The position numbers were made by a program, and so were the translations under genes. A stretch of 64,000 nt of DNA, taken from the NCBI GenBank assembly GCA_038878695.1, contig JAVZVD010000001.1, forward strand, positions 496,001 through 560,000, in the 5' to 3' direction. Shown one piece after another: positions 16,262-24,086 of the stretch (the first letter of the stretch is position 1; every line of letters begins with the position of its first letter). The stretch is from Fervidicoccaceae archaeon. Its GTDB lineage: Archaea > Thermoproteota > Thermoprotei_A > Sulfolobales > Fervidicoccaceae. Below the pieces are notes generated by a model. It saw nothing but the letters and a program-made list of their open reading frames with translations. It had not been told where the DNA came from and did no database searches.

Positions 16262-17393
16262 GCTCTCCGGTCTCGATTGGCTGAGGAGCCTCTTCGCCTC
16301 CTATTACGCCAGGGCCGAGGTAGTCCTTCCCGAGGACTACGCCGCGAGAGAGTGGGCGTTTCAGCCCTTGGGCAGCTCGACTTACATCAGGCATCTCTCC
16401 TTCAAAACTGAAGCGGAGCTGAGGAGATATCTCGTGAGGAATCCCCCCGCGCACGCCTACTACTCCTCGGCTCGATTCTTATTCCCCGAGGTTCCATACA
16501 TGGAGCAGAAGGTCTGGCTAGGCAGCGACCTCATCTTCGACATAGACGCGGATCACTTACCCGGCTGCGAGAACCCGAAGACCAGGTGGGCCTGCTCCTC
16601 CTGCGGGAGGAGCTTCGAGGTTGAGGGTCGTGGCAAATCGATCGCGTGCCCGGCTTGCGGCTCCCGCGAGCTTATCGACCTCAGCGAGGTCTCCCCCGAG
16701 TGCCTCAAGCTGGCGGCGCGAGAAACCGCGAAGCTCTTGCGAGTGCTCGAGAACGACTTCGGGGTAGATGACGTCCACGTATACTTCTCGGGCAATCGCG
16801 GGTTCCACGTCCACGTTACGTCCAAAGAGCTTCTCGAGCTGAACGGCGATGAGAGGAGAGAGCTGGTCGACTACCTCAAGGGAGTGGGGCTGGAGCTACG
16901 GGAGGTGCTGGAGCTCGGCGGAGAAGCTAAGAGGCCGCGGAGCTCTGCGGTAGCGCCGAGTCCGCGTGACGCCGGATGGAGGGGGAGATTAGGCCGCGTC
17001 ATCTATGATGAGCTGGGTCTGAGTGATGACAAGGTGCTCACGTTTGGCGAGTTGAAAGGGCGTGACTTAGAGGAGTTGATTCCTAAGGCCTCGGTGCACG
17101 TGGATGAGAAAGTCACGATAGACGTCCACAGGCTCGTGAGACTCCCGGGCTCTCTCAACGGCAAGACGGGGATGCCTGTCGTCGAGGTTCGTCCGCGGGA
17201 GCTCGAGGCCTTCAGCTTGACGTGCTCTCTCTCGCCTTTCGACGGAACAGCCGCGGTGGCTCTCTCGGTGGATCTCGACGTCGAGGTCTTCGACGTCGAG
17301 ATCCACGGCGAGCGAGGCGAGCTCGTGGAGCTTCCGCTATGCGCGGCCGTGTTCTTGGCACTAAGAGGAGCGGTAGAGCGCGTAGTGGCGTGA
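16230..17393 (+). CDS. priS: DNA primase small (catalytic) subunit PriS
   Basis: 387 residues from TTG 16230, overlapping pcn by 32 bases. Catalytic subunit of archaeal-eukaryotic primase. FASYYARAEVVLPEDYAAREWAFQP at the start and SDLIFDIDADHLPGC with the catalytic DxD carboxylates (about residues 94-98) are clear, as are SGNRGFHVHV and IDVHRLVRLPGSLNGKTGM. A zinc knuckle CSSC...CPAC follows the DxD motif. The only standard start before the conserved part is TTG 16230. Encoded directly after PCNA and before GINS15. Confidence 0.94.
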   Translation: MRSTWPRERSELSGLDWLRSLFASYYARAEVVLPEDYAAREWAFQPLGSSTYIRHLSFKTEAELRRYLVRNPPAHAYYSSARFLFPEVPYMEQKVWLGSDLIFDIDADHLPGCENPKTRWACSSCGRSFEVEGRGKSIACPACGSRELIDLSEVSPECLKLAARETAKLLRVLENDFGVDDVHVYFSGNRGFHVHVTSKELLELNGDERRELVDYLKGVGLELREVLELGGEAKRPRSSAVAPSPRDAGWRGRLGRVIYDELGLSDDKVLTFGELKGRDLEELIPKASVHVDEKVTIDVHRLVRLPGSLNGKTGMPVVEVRPRELEAFSLTCSLSPFDGTAAVALSVDLDVEVFDVEIHGERGELVELPLCAAVFLALRGAVERVVA

Positions 17394-17399
17394 GGGGCT

Positions 17400-17873
17400 T
17401 TGGCGGGCAATCCCGAGAGAGAGATCCTTGCGGTCAAGAGGGCCGGGGAGTACTGGGAGACCAGGAAGAAGTTACTGAGGGAGCTCCTCAACGTCTGCTC
17501 CCAAGAGGGAAGCGAAGACGCCTCTCTCGTCTGCGAGCGGGGCGCCGAATTCTACAAGGGGGCCAACGACAGCCTGATCGAGGTCCTCGCGAGCAAGCGG
17601 GACTCCTTCTTAGGAGGAGTCCTAGACAAAGTCCGCGGAGCTCTCCGCGAGGTCCTGAGCCTAGAGGCTACGGTGGTGGGCTCGAGTAGCGCTGACGCGA
17701 TAAAGGTCGCGTGCGTTACGGCCGAGGACCTCGTCCTAGGAGGACTCAGAGCGCGGCGGGGGTCGATCCTCATGTTGAGCCCCGAGAGAGCCCTCCTCGC
17801 CTACGCGCTAGGCTTGGTCTCGGTTTTGAAGATGCATCTATCGAAGAAAGTTTGGTCGGTGCGCGAAAAGTAA
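17400..17873 (+). CDS. gins15: GINS15 (Gins51) replication complex subunit
   Basis: 157 residues from TTG 17400, six bases after priS. The protein has an N-terminal all-helical A-type domain (about 1-100) and a short C-terminal strand domain (AIKVACVTAEDLVLGGLRA...SILMLSPERALLAYALGL) that resembles the GINS B domain pattern of a hydrophobic strand, 'G-D-V-L-P' turn and final helix. GINS15 is encoded next to priS in Sulfolobus and other Thermoproteota, which is the main support. It would join Cdc45 and MCM in the replicative helicase. Sequence similarity alone is weak. Confidence 0.72.
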   Translation: MAGNPEREILAVKRAGEYWETRKKLLRELLNVCSQEGSEDASLVCERGAEFYKGANDSLIEVLASKRDSFLGGVLDKVRGALREVLSLEATVVGSSSADAIKVACVTAEDLVLGGLRARRGSILMLSPERALLAYALGLVSVLKMHLSKKVWSVREK

Positions 17874-17941
17874 TAACCTCCTCGGAACTCATCCTACCGC
17901 TGAGAAGTGAGGGCGCTTAAGTCGACCGCGGTGAAGAGAGC

Positions 17942-18229
17942 TTGAAGGTGCCCAAGAAGATCAACACCTATTGTCCCAGGTGCAGGAAGCACACCGAGCA
18001 CAGCGTGACCCTCTACAAGGGCGGTAAGCGAAGATCCCTCGCGGAGGGGGAGAGGAGATATAGGAGGAAGCAAGAGGGCTACGGCTCTAAGAGGAAGCCG
18101 GAGCAGAAGAGATTCGCCAAGACCACGAAGAGGATGACTCTCAAGCTGACGTGCACAGTCTGCAAGCGCGTCAGCCACAGAGAAGGCATAAGACTCAAGA
18201 AGCTCGAAATCGTAGAGGTGCACAGGTGA
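17942..18229 (+). CDS. rpl44e: 50S ribosomal protein L44e
   Basis: 95 residues from TTG 17942. Zinc ribbon with CPRC (11-14) and CTVC (71-74), flanked by very basic sequence (KRRSLAEGERRYRRKQEGYGSKRKPEQKRF), as in L44e/eL42, which contacts the E-site tRNA. Member of the widely conserved archaeal PCNA-PriS-GINS15-L44e-S27e-aIF2alpha-Nop10 cluster. Confidence 0.96.
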   Translation: MKVPKKINTYCPRCRKHTEHSVTLYKGGKRRSLAEGERRYRRKQEGYGSKRKPEQKRFAKTTKRMTLKLTCTVCKRVSHREGIRLKKLEIVEVHR

Positions 18230-18236
18230 CGGCCTC

Positions 18237-18434
18237 GTGAAGAGGCGCGCGATTTTAGTGCCGAAGCCCAGAAGCTACTTCATCTTGGCGAGGTGCCCGA
18301 GCTGCGGCAATGAACAGATATTATTCTCGCACGCGACCTTCCCGGCCAGATGCATAGTGTGCGGGCACCAACTCGTCGAGCCGCGGGGCGGGAGATGTAA
18401 GATAAACGCGCAGATCATGCGATATCTAGGCTAG
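18237..18434 (+). CDS. rps27e: 30S ribosomal protein S27e
   Basis: 65 residues from GTG 18237, seven bases after L44e. Four-cysteine zinc ribbon CPSC (20-23) and CIVC (39-42), with the diagnostic FSHATFPARCIVCG stretch. Second ribosomal gene of the replication/translation cluster. Confidence 0.96.
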   Translation: MKRRAILVPKPRSYFILARCPSCGNEQILFSHATFPARCIVCGHQLVEPRGGRCKINAQIMRYLG

Positions 18435-18472
18435 CAGAGGCGCGGGTCCCCCGAAGTTAGGAGGTGCGCGTT

Positions 18473-19270
18473 TTGGTCAAGAGTAGGCGCAAGCTACCGG
18501 AGATCGGGGAACTCGTCGTAGCCACGGTGAAGGAGATCTTCGACTTCGGCGCGTATGTCGAGCTCGACGAGTACGAGGGCACGAGGGCTTACCTCCCGTG
18601 GAGCGAGGTAGCCTCCAAGTGGGTTCGCGACGTGAGAGAGCTCCTCAGAGAGAACCAGAAGATAGTGGTCAAAGTGATCCGCGTAGACAGGAGCAGAGGT
18701 CACATCGACGTATCGCTTAAGAGGGTCTACGACTCGGAGCGCAAGAGAAAGATGATGGAGTTCAAGCGAAAGCAGAAGGCCGAGAAGATCCTGGAAGAGG
18801 TAGCTCGTAGCTTGGGAAAGACCCTCGATCAGGCGTACGAGGAGGCCGGTTGGAAGCTCGAGGACTACTACGGCGAGATATGGGCCGCGCTCGAGAGGGC
18901 GTCCCTCGAGGGCGAGGAAGTCTTCCTCGCCGCCGGCGTGCCGCGCGAGTGGGCTCGCGCTTTGCTCGAGGAGGCTAGGAAACACGTCGAGGTAAAGAAG
19001 GTCACAGTAGAGGGGATCTTACGCGCGTGGACCTTGAGGCCCGACGGCGTCGAAGCCCTAAAGAGGGTCTTCGAGGCCGCTCTCGGCGCCGACGGGGCGG
19101 CCAACGTCAAAATAACCATAACGGCGCTGGGAGCTCCGAGATATAAGATCGAGGTGGAGGCCGAGGACTACAAGACGGCGGAGGAAGTTCTGGCCGAAGC
19201 GGTGAGGAGGGCAGAGGAAGCCGCCAAGAGAGAGAAAGTAGAACTTCACTTCCAGAGGGTAAAGAAGTGA
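18473..19270 (+). CDS. eif2a: translation initiation factor aIF2 alpha
   Basis: 265 residues. Alpha subunit of the factor that brings initiator tRNA to the ribosome. N-terminal S1/OB domain (PEIGELVVATVKEIFDFGAYVELDEYEG), central helical domain, and C-terminal alpha-beta domain (VKITITALGAPRYKIEVEAEDYKTAEE). I chose TTG 18473 because a GGAGGTG ribosome site (18460-18466) sits six bases upstream and the protein then begins LVKSRRKLPEIGELV as in homologues; the in-frame GTG 18464 lies inside that ribosome site. Overlaps nop10 by four bases (GTGA). Confidence 0.95.
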   Translation: MVKSRRKLPEIGELVVATVKEIFDFGAYVELDEYEGTRAYLPWSEVASKWVRDVRELLRENQKIVVKVIRVDRSRGHIDVSLKRVYDSERKRKMMEFKRKQKAEKILEEVARSLGKTLDQAYEEAGWKLEDYYGEIWAALERASLEGEEVFLAAGVPREWARALLEEARKHVEVKKVTVEGILRAWTLRPDGVEALKRVFEAALGADGAANVKITITALGAPRYKIEVEAEDYKTAEEVLAEAVRRAEEAAKREKVELHFQRVKK

Positions 19271-19452
19271 GATTTCTCCTAAGAAAGTGCACGGCCTGCG
19301 GCAGGTATACGTTGAGAGACTCTTGCCCTCTCTGCGGCTCGCCGACCAGGGTAGCGCACCCTCACAGGTTCTCGCCGATCGATAAATACGCGGCCCTTAG
19401 GTTGAGAGCTAAGAGAGAGGGCTCGTCGGAGGTCACCAGGGGACCCTCTTAA
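19267..19452 (+). CDS. nop10: H/ACA RNP component Nop10
   Basis: 61 residues from GTG 19267. Zinc ribbon of the H/ACA pseudouridylation complex (with Cbf5, L7Ae, Gar1): FLLRKCTACGRYTLRDSCPLCGSP followed by HPHRFSPIDKYAALR, the linker that docks on Cbf5. Last gene of the plus-strand cluster; its last 20 bases overlap the end of the convergent carS gene. Confidence 0.95.
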   Translation: MRFLLRKCTACGRYTLRDSCPLCGSPTRVAHPHRFSPIDKYAALRLRAKREGSSEVTRGPS

Positions 19453-19960
19453 GCCCCAGTTTGTAGGCCGCGTAGTTCGTGCTCAAGTGTAGGAGCGGAA
19501 CCAGGATCAGTCCTAAAAGGAAGCTGGCGAGGAGCGGCTGTGCGCACTTGTCACACGCCAGGACGAGCAAGGTCGCTCCCAAGTAGAAGTCCAGCTGATC
19601 GGCCGGGACGAGAGGGGCCCCGCGCTCTATCCCCGCCCTCCTCTTGAGGAAAGACTTCGCCAGATCCCCAATTATGGCGCCACACGACGATACCAGGCCC
19701 GTCCTCAACAGGAGGGAGGAGAACTCGGGCAACGATAGCGCGAGGAGGAGAGAGACCGCGAGTCCCGAGACCAGACCCACCAAAACGCCCTCGACGGTCT
19801 TGCCGTCGCCGAGCAGCCTCCGACCATCAGGGAGAACCAGCCCGAGGTCCAACGGCGTGCACCTCCTCCTCGAGAGGAACGCGACTGGCGCGGCGTTAGT
19901 CACCATAGCTGGCAGATAAACAGTGATGAAGTTGGCGGCGAGATCGTAGCGGGGATCCAC
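19433..19960 (-). CDS. carS: CDP-archaeol synthase CarS (integral membrane)
   Basis: 175 residues from GTG 19960. Transfers CTP to 2,3-bis-O-geranylgeranylglyceryl phosphate in archaeal membrane lipid synthesis. Several membrane helices are visible, and the signature YLPAMVTNAAPVAFL near the N-terminus is followed by LGDGKTVEG (near 63) and GAIIGDLAKSFLKRRAGI. I placed the start at GTG 19960, since the conserved sequence begins there, a TTAAAG promoter element lies about 30 bases upstream, and longer frames run into the divergent promoter. Convergent 20-base overlap with nop10. Confidence 0.9.
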   Translation of the reverse strand: MDPRYDLAANFITVYLPAMVTNAAPVAFLSRRRCTPLDLGLVLPDGRRLLGDGKTVEGVLVGLVSGLAVSLLLALSLPEFSSLLLRTGLVSSCGAIIGDLAKSFLKRRAGIERGAPLVPADQLDFYLGATLLVLACDKCAQPLLASFLLGLILVPLLHLSTNYAAYKLGLKRVPW

Positions 19961-19989
19961 GAGCCGCTCGCCTCTCGAGCCGCGGAAGC

Positions 19990-19998
19990 ACTTTAACC
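19990..19998. promoter_or_regulatory. shared TATA region of carS and the RuvX-like gene
   Basis: ACTTTAACC reads as TTAAAGT on the minus strand. Centred near 19994, it is about 26 bases from GTG 20019 on the plus strand (leaderless start) and about 34 from GTG 19960 on the minus strand. A second AT patch, GATATTAAG (20007-20015), lies beside it. The two genes are therefore divergently transcribed from about 58 bases. Confidence 0.45.
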
Positions 19999-20018
19999 CT
20001 CTCCGCGATATTAAGCGC

Positions 20019-20654
20019 GTGCGCGGAGACTCTTCAGAGCCTAGGCTCGTGGTAGTCACAGTGAGGCCCAGGACCTTCGTAGCGATCCTTAGCAGGTTGA
20101 GAGAGCTGAGCTTACCGTACAAAATACCGGAGAGCCTGCCGTACGAGTGCGGCTCGGGCGAAGTCGTCATATACGACGACGCTCGCGCGTACAGAGGCCC
20201 TTGCAAAGCCGTAGAGGCGCGCGGGCCAAGCGAGACCGAGAGAGCCGTGATAAGCGCTTTGCTCGCATTGCGCGACAAAGAAGCGTTCGACGAGGTTCTG
20301 GTTGGTGTGGATGTTGGCGAGAAGCGCCACGCCGTCGCGGTCTTAGCCGACGGAATCCTGCTCTACTCATTCAAGGAGGAGGCGGCTAGGCTCGCGCAGA
20401 GGTTGGCCGAGGCTCTGCGAGGAGTGCCGCGCTCTAGGCTGAAGATCAAAGTGGGCTATAAGCCGGCCAAGTCCGAGGCCGCTCTCTCGCTCAGCGTCGA
20501 GATCTCGAAGGCCTGCGGGACGTCCGTAGCGCTAGTCGACGAGAGCTCAACGAGCAGAGCCCTCCGCCTGAGAGCGCGAGAGGGCATGGATCCCGACATC
20601 GTGGCTGCGCGATTTATAGCGCTGAGAGAGGACTACCTCGAGAGCCTGGGCTAG
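20019..20654 (+). CDS. RuvX/YqgF-like RNase H-fold protein, archaeal, function unknown
   Basis: 211 residues from GTG 20019 (GTG 20049 is an alternative). The first 90 residues are a separate alpha-beta part. From residue 94 the sequence looks like the RuvX/YqgF branch of the RNase H fold: LVGVDVGEKRHAVAVL with D98, VALVDESSTSRALR with the E175 of a 'DERLTT'-like motif, and GMDPDIVAARFIAL with D191/D193. Those three acids are the positions expected to bind metal. It sits directly before the UbiD gene (stop and GTG adjacent). Fold is an inference from motifs; substrate unknown. Confidence 0.55.
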   Translation: MRGDSSEPRLVVVTVRPRTFVAILSRLRELSLPYKIPESLPYECGSGEVVIYDDARAYRGPCKAVEARGPSETERAVISALLALRDKEAFDEVLVGVDVGEKRHAVAVLADGILLYSFKEEAARLAQRLAEALRGVPRSRLKIKVGYKPAKSEAALSLSVEISKACGTSVALVDESSTSRALRLRAREGMDPDIVAARFIALREDYLESLG

Positions 20655-21968
20655 GTGCTTAGCTCTATGGGAGCCGCTACGGCTGCGCTCGCTCCCACGA
20701 TAGAGTCCTTCCTCAGCAAAATGGGCTTCGAGGTTCTCGAGGAGGAGTTAGAGCCAGGCCCCGAGGTCTCCAAGCTCTTGAGGAGCCGGGAGGGCTCTCG
20801 ACCGTTGGTTTTCAGAGTCAAGGGGTCGCGCTTCCCGATCGCGTCGAATCTCGTTGACACGAGAGAGAAGGCGGCGGCCGCCGCCGAAGGAGTCGGCGGT
20901 GAGGACCTCCTCTATAGGGCCCTGGCGTCGCTCCCCCCGGATCCTAGGGATAGCTTCGTCTCGGCCTCCTTCGACGAGCTCTACGATAGAGTCGAGCTGT
21001 CGGCGCGCGAGCTCGGAGCGATTAAATACTACGAGGGCGACGCCGGGCTCTACATAACCTCCGCTATCATCGTGGCGCGAGCGGGCTCCTCCCTGAACGC
21101 CAGTGTGCATAGGATGCTCGTGGTGAGCGACAAGAGGCTCGTCGTGAGAGTATCGCCAAGACATCTGCACAGGTCCATCGTTGAGGCGAGAGAGGCCGGG
21201 CGCGAACTCGAGGTGACCATACTCTTGGGGTCACACCCGGCTCTTCTCCTAGCGGCCTCGACCTCTCCACCCTATGGCTTCTACGAGCTGACGACGGCCT
21301 CGGTGCTCTTGGGCAGGAAGCTGCCGGCGGCCCCGTCCCCCATTCACGGCCACCTCATCCCATTGGGAGCCTCGATCGTGGCGGAGGCTAGGATCACGCT
21401 CGAGGAAGCGCCGGAGGGCCCTTTCGTCGATCTGCTGTTGACTTACGACAAACAGAGGCTTCAGCCCGTGGTGGAGATCGACGGGACGTGGGTCATTCGG
21501 GGCGCTAAGCCTTGCCTCCACGCTATACTCCCCGGCGGCTCGGAGCACGCTCTCCTCATGGGTTTACCGCGCGAGGCTGCGATAAAGGAGGCGGTCTCGC
21601 GCGCCGTGCCCCACGTGGTTAAGGTCAGACTGACCAGAGCCAGCGGCTGCTGGCTTCACGCCGTGATCTCCATAAAGAAATTGAGCGATGGGGATCCCAA
21701 GAACGCGATACTAGCGGCCTTCGCGGCTCACCCGAGTCTCAAGCACGTCGTAGTGGTCGACGACGATGTGGATCCGGACGACCCCGAGGAAGTTGAGTGG
21801 GCCATCGCGACGAGATTTCAAGCTGATAAAGGTCTCGTCGTAATCTCGGAGGCTAAGGGCTCCACAATGGACCCCAGTTCGAGGGACGGCCTCACGGCCA
21901 AGATGGGCATCGATGCCACGAAGCCCGTGGGAGCGGGCAGAGAGTTCGAGAGGGTGCGACTCCGTTAG
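20655..21968 (+). CDS. UbiD-family decarboxylase, probable anhydromevalonate phosphate decarboxylase
   Basis: 437 residues; GTG 20655 directly follows the previous stop (ATG 20667 is an alternative). UbiD-type, prenylated-FMN-dependent decarboxylase: AIKYYEGDAGLYITSAIIVA, then SVHRMLVVSDKRLVVRV, IPLGASIVAEARI, and the C-terminal VVDDDVDPDDPEEVEWAIATRFQADKGLVVISEAKGSTMDPSS. In archaea the UbiD homologue linked to two aconitase-X genes converts trans-anhydromevalonate 5-phosphate to isopentenyl phosphate. Both aconitase-X genes follow immediately, so that role is very likely. Needs prenyl-FMN from a UbiX not seen here. Confidence 0.85.
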   Translation: MLSSMGAATAALAPTIESFLSKMGFEVLEEELEPGPEVSKLLRSREGSRPLVFRVKGSRFPIASNLVDTREKAAAAAEGVGGEDLLYRALASLPPDPRDSFVSASFDELYDRVELSARELGAIKYYEGDAGLYITSAIIVARAGSSLNASVHRMLVVSDKRLVVRVSPRHLHRSIVEAREAGRELEVTILLGSHPALLLAASTSPPYGFYELTTASVLLGRKLPAAPSPIHGHLIPLGASIVAEARITLEEAPEGPFVDLLLTYDKQRLQPVVEIDGTWVIRGAKPCLHAILPGGSEHALLMGLPREAAIKEAVSRAVPHVVKVRLTRASGCWLHAVISIKKLSDGDPKNAILAAFAAHPSLKHVVVVDDDVDPDDPEEVEWAIATRFQADKGLVVISEAKGSTMDPSSRDGLTAKMGIDATKPVGAGREFERVRLR

Positions 21969-21984
21969 GCGGGAGGGACCTTTC

Positions 21985-23196
21985 TTGTATCTGACTAAAG
22001 AGGAAGAGAGAATGCTCAGCGGCGAGGCCGGACCGGCTATCGAGCTAGCTATGAGGGCGATTGTTAAAGTCGGCGAGGCCATGAAAGCCGAGAGGCTCGT
22101 CGAGGTGGCTCACGCTCACGTCTCCGGGATTTCCTACATGAACATCGGGGAGCCCGGCAGAGCTTTCATCGAGAAGTTGGCATCGATGGGGGCTCGCGTC
22201 AAAGTCTTTTCAACGGTGAATCCCATTGGAATGGACCTCAACAGATGGCCGGAGATGGGGATCCATCGGGACTTCGCCGAGAAGCAGCTGAGCATAGTTA
22301 GGAGCCTGACTCAAATGGGCTTCGCGCCCTCGTTTACTTGCGCCCCCTATTTGCTCCGATCGCCCTCGGTCGGCGAGCATTTGGCATGGGGCGAGAGCAG
22401 CGCCGTCGCCCTCGCTAACACGTACTACGGGGCAATGACCAATAGAGAGGGGGGTCCTTTGGCCCTCCTCTGCGCTATAGCTGGGAGGACTTACGAGGCG
22501 GGGCTCCACCTATCCGAGAATAGAGTCCCGACCATTGAGCTCATAGTCCCCAGAGAGATATCGCGAGAGCTGAGCGACCCGGGCGTGGCTGGGGCGCTCG
22601 GCTATGTGGTCGGCGAGAAGCTTAGCGGCCACGTGCCCCTCCTCAGAGGAGCCTCTCGCATGACCTTCGAATCGCTGAGAGCTTACACTGCTGCTGCGGG
22701 AGCGACCGGTGATATAGCTCTCACGATAGTGGAGGGCGTGACCCCGGGCTGGCAGCGTGCGCTGGCCTCGGCCGGGCGGCTGGAGAGGGTAGAAATAGAG
22801 GCCGAGGAAGTGAGAGGGCTCCTGCGAGATCTCGATGATAGCATCGATACGATTTTCATTGGGTGTCCCCACGCCACCCTCGAGGAGATTCGCTCCGTCT
22901 TCGAGACCCTCTCGCGGAGAGGCCGGGCCGAGCAACCAAGGATAGTCGTCTCGACGTCGAGGCAAGTCTATGAACTCGCCGAGTCGATGGGCTTTATCTC
23001 GAGAGCAGATGAATTGGGCGTCGAGATAGTCAAAGATACCTGCCCCGTCGTCTCTCCCATGGCGCCGCGACTAGGCGCCGTGGCTACGACGAGCGCCAAG
23101 TGCCTCTTCTATTTACCACGCCTTCACGGAACAAAAGCTAAGTTGATAGCCTGGTCCTCGCTGGGGGCTTTGAACGTTGTGGCGCAGAAGCGTTAG
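21985..23196 (+). CDS. phosphomevalonate dehydratase large subunit (aconitase X catalytic domain)
   Basis: 403 residues from TTG 21985, with GGAGG at 21972-21976. The conserved start LYLTKEEERMLSGEAGPAIELAMRAIVKVGEA and the VEVAHAHVSG block identify aconitase X. Cluster cysteines are in FTCAPYLL, FIGCPHATLEE and VKDTCPVVSPMAP, as expected for a 4Fe-4S dehydratase. In archaea this dehydrates (R)-5-phosphomevalonate in the modified mevalonate pathway. Partner small subunit is the next gene; the decarboxylase is the previous one. The longer frame from 21913 overlaps UbiD and is not needed. Confidence 0.9.
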   Translation: MYLTKEEERMLSGEAGPAIELAMRAIVKVGEAMKAERLVEVAHAHVSGISYMNIGEPGRAFIEKLASMGARVKVFSTVNPIGMDLNRWPEMGIHRDFAEKQLSIVRSLTQMGFAPSFTCAPYLLRSPSVGEHLAWGESSAVALANTYYGAMTNREGGPLALLCAIAGRTYEAGLHLSENRVPTIELIVPREISRELSDPGVAGALGYVVGEKLSGHVPLLRGASRMTFESLRAYTAAAGATGDIALTIVEGVTPGWQRALASAGRLERVEIEAEEVRGLLRDLDDSIDTIFIGCPHATLEEIRSVFETLSRRGRAEQPRIVVSTSRQVYELAESMGFISRADELGVEIVKDTCPVVSPMAPRLGAVATTSAKCLFYLPRLHGTKAKLIAWSSLGALNVVAQKR

Positions 23197-23572
23197 GGTG
23201 TTAGTAGAGGGAGAAGCCGAGGGCCCCCTGCTGGTCCACGAGGGACCCCTGTCGCTGCTAGGAGACGTAGACGCGGAAACGGGGGAGCTGCGAGCACGCC
23301 CTGGCGCCAAGATCGCGGGGAGGGTGCTCGCGATTTCCCACGTTCGTGGTAGTACCGTTGGCAGCTACGTGCTCTTCGCCTTGAAGGAGAAGGGACTCGG
23401 GCCCTCGGCCATAGTGACATGTAGGGCTGACCCCGTGCTCATAGCGGGCTGCGTCTTGGCCGCTATACCGCTGGCCGAGGGGCTAAGCAGGGAAGACTTG
23501 AGAGAGCTGAAGTCCCTGAATCGAGCTAGGCTGGATGGGGCCGGGGGAGCACTCGAGGCGTGGAGAGAGTAG
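23177..23572 (+). CDS. phosphomevalonate dehydratase small subunit (aconitase X swivel, DUF126)
   Basis: 131 residues from TTG 23177 (GTG 23198 possible), overlapping the large subunit by 20 bases. Swivel domain: VRVLVEGEAEGPLLV, LSLLGDVDAETGEL, then the conserved HVRGSTVGSYVLF and PSAIVTCRADPVLIAGCVLAAIPLAEG. Together with the large subunit it closes over phosphomevalonate. Small and large subunits are separate genes in archaea, as here. Confidence 0.9.
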   Translation: MWRRSVRVLVEGEAEGPLLVHEGPLSLLGDVDAETGELRARPGAKIAGRVLAISHVRGSTVGSYVLFALKEKGLGPSAIVTCRADPVLIAGCVLAAIPLAEGLSREDLRELKSLNRARLDGAGGALEAWRE

Positions 23573-23576
23573 AGTT

Positions 23577-23939
23577 CTACTTGCTCGACTGAGTAGAGTG
23601 GGACTTTAACCTCCTGATCCTCTCGAGGACCTCGAGCCACGCGGACGCTCTCCTAGCCGTTTCCTCGTCGGCTAGAACCTCCATCTCTTCAACGAGAGAA
23701 CTTAGCCTCCTAGCTATTTTCTCCTCCATAGCTAGCAGAACCGAGTCGATAGAGTGCCTCACGAGGTCCTCGTCTCTCTCTATGACGAGGACCTTACCGT
23801 GGAGAGGACAGAGGACCTCGCCGGACTTGAGCTTAAAGAGCGGAGCCCCGCAGGCGGAGCAGCTCATCGAGAGCATGGCGGCGCCCTGCCTGAGAAGCTC
23901 AACGCTCCTCCTGACGATCAGCCCCTTTTCGTCCTCCAC
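23577..23939 (-). CDS. UPF0148 / autoantigen p27-like zinc-ribbon protein
   Basis: 120 residues from GTG 23939, with GAGGTG about nine bases upstream. The motif VELLRQGAAMLSMSC followed by CSACGAPLFKLKSGEVLCP is the hallmark of the archaeal UPF0148 family, related to human SSSCA1 (p27). The usual fourth ligand CPVC is here CPLH, giving a C3H site. The rest is a long helix (VEEMEVLADEETARRASAWLEVLERI). Function unknown. Convergent with the aconitase X gene, divergent from orc1. Confidence 0.78.
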   Translation of the reverse strand: MEDEKGLIVRRSVELLRQGAAMLSMSCSACGAPLFKLKSGEVLCPLHGKVLVIERDEDLVRHSIDSVLLAMEEKIARRLSSLVEEMEVLADEETARRASAWLEVLERIRRLKSHSTQSSK

Positions 23940-24086
23940 GCGCTCCGCCACCTCGAGCGGTCCGTGCTGCAGATGCTCGTCACGGCCTCCGAGGGCTCGG
24001 TCCGCCCGTCGAGCGTCATTCCGCTTAATACTTCGGCCCGTAGCAAGAGATAAGCTTGACCGCGAGCGCCCCACGGTGAGCTCTCC

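Noticed and set aside
19961-20278. N-terminal extension of CarS overlapping the RuvX-like gene
   Set aside because: The extra 106 residues are unconserved, overlap an opposite-strand gene and cross the shared promoter.
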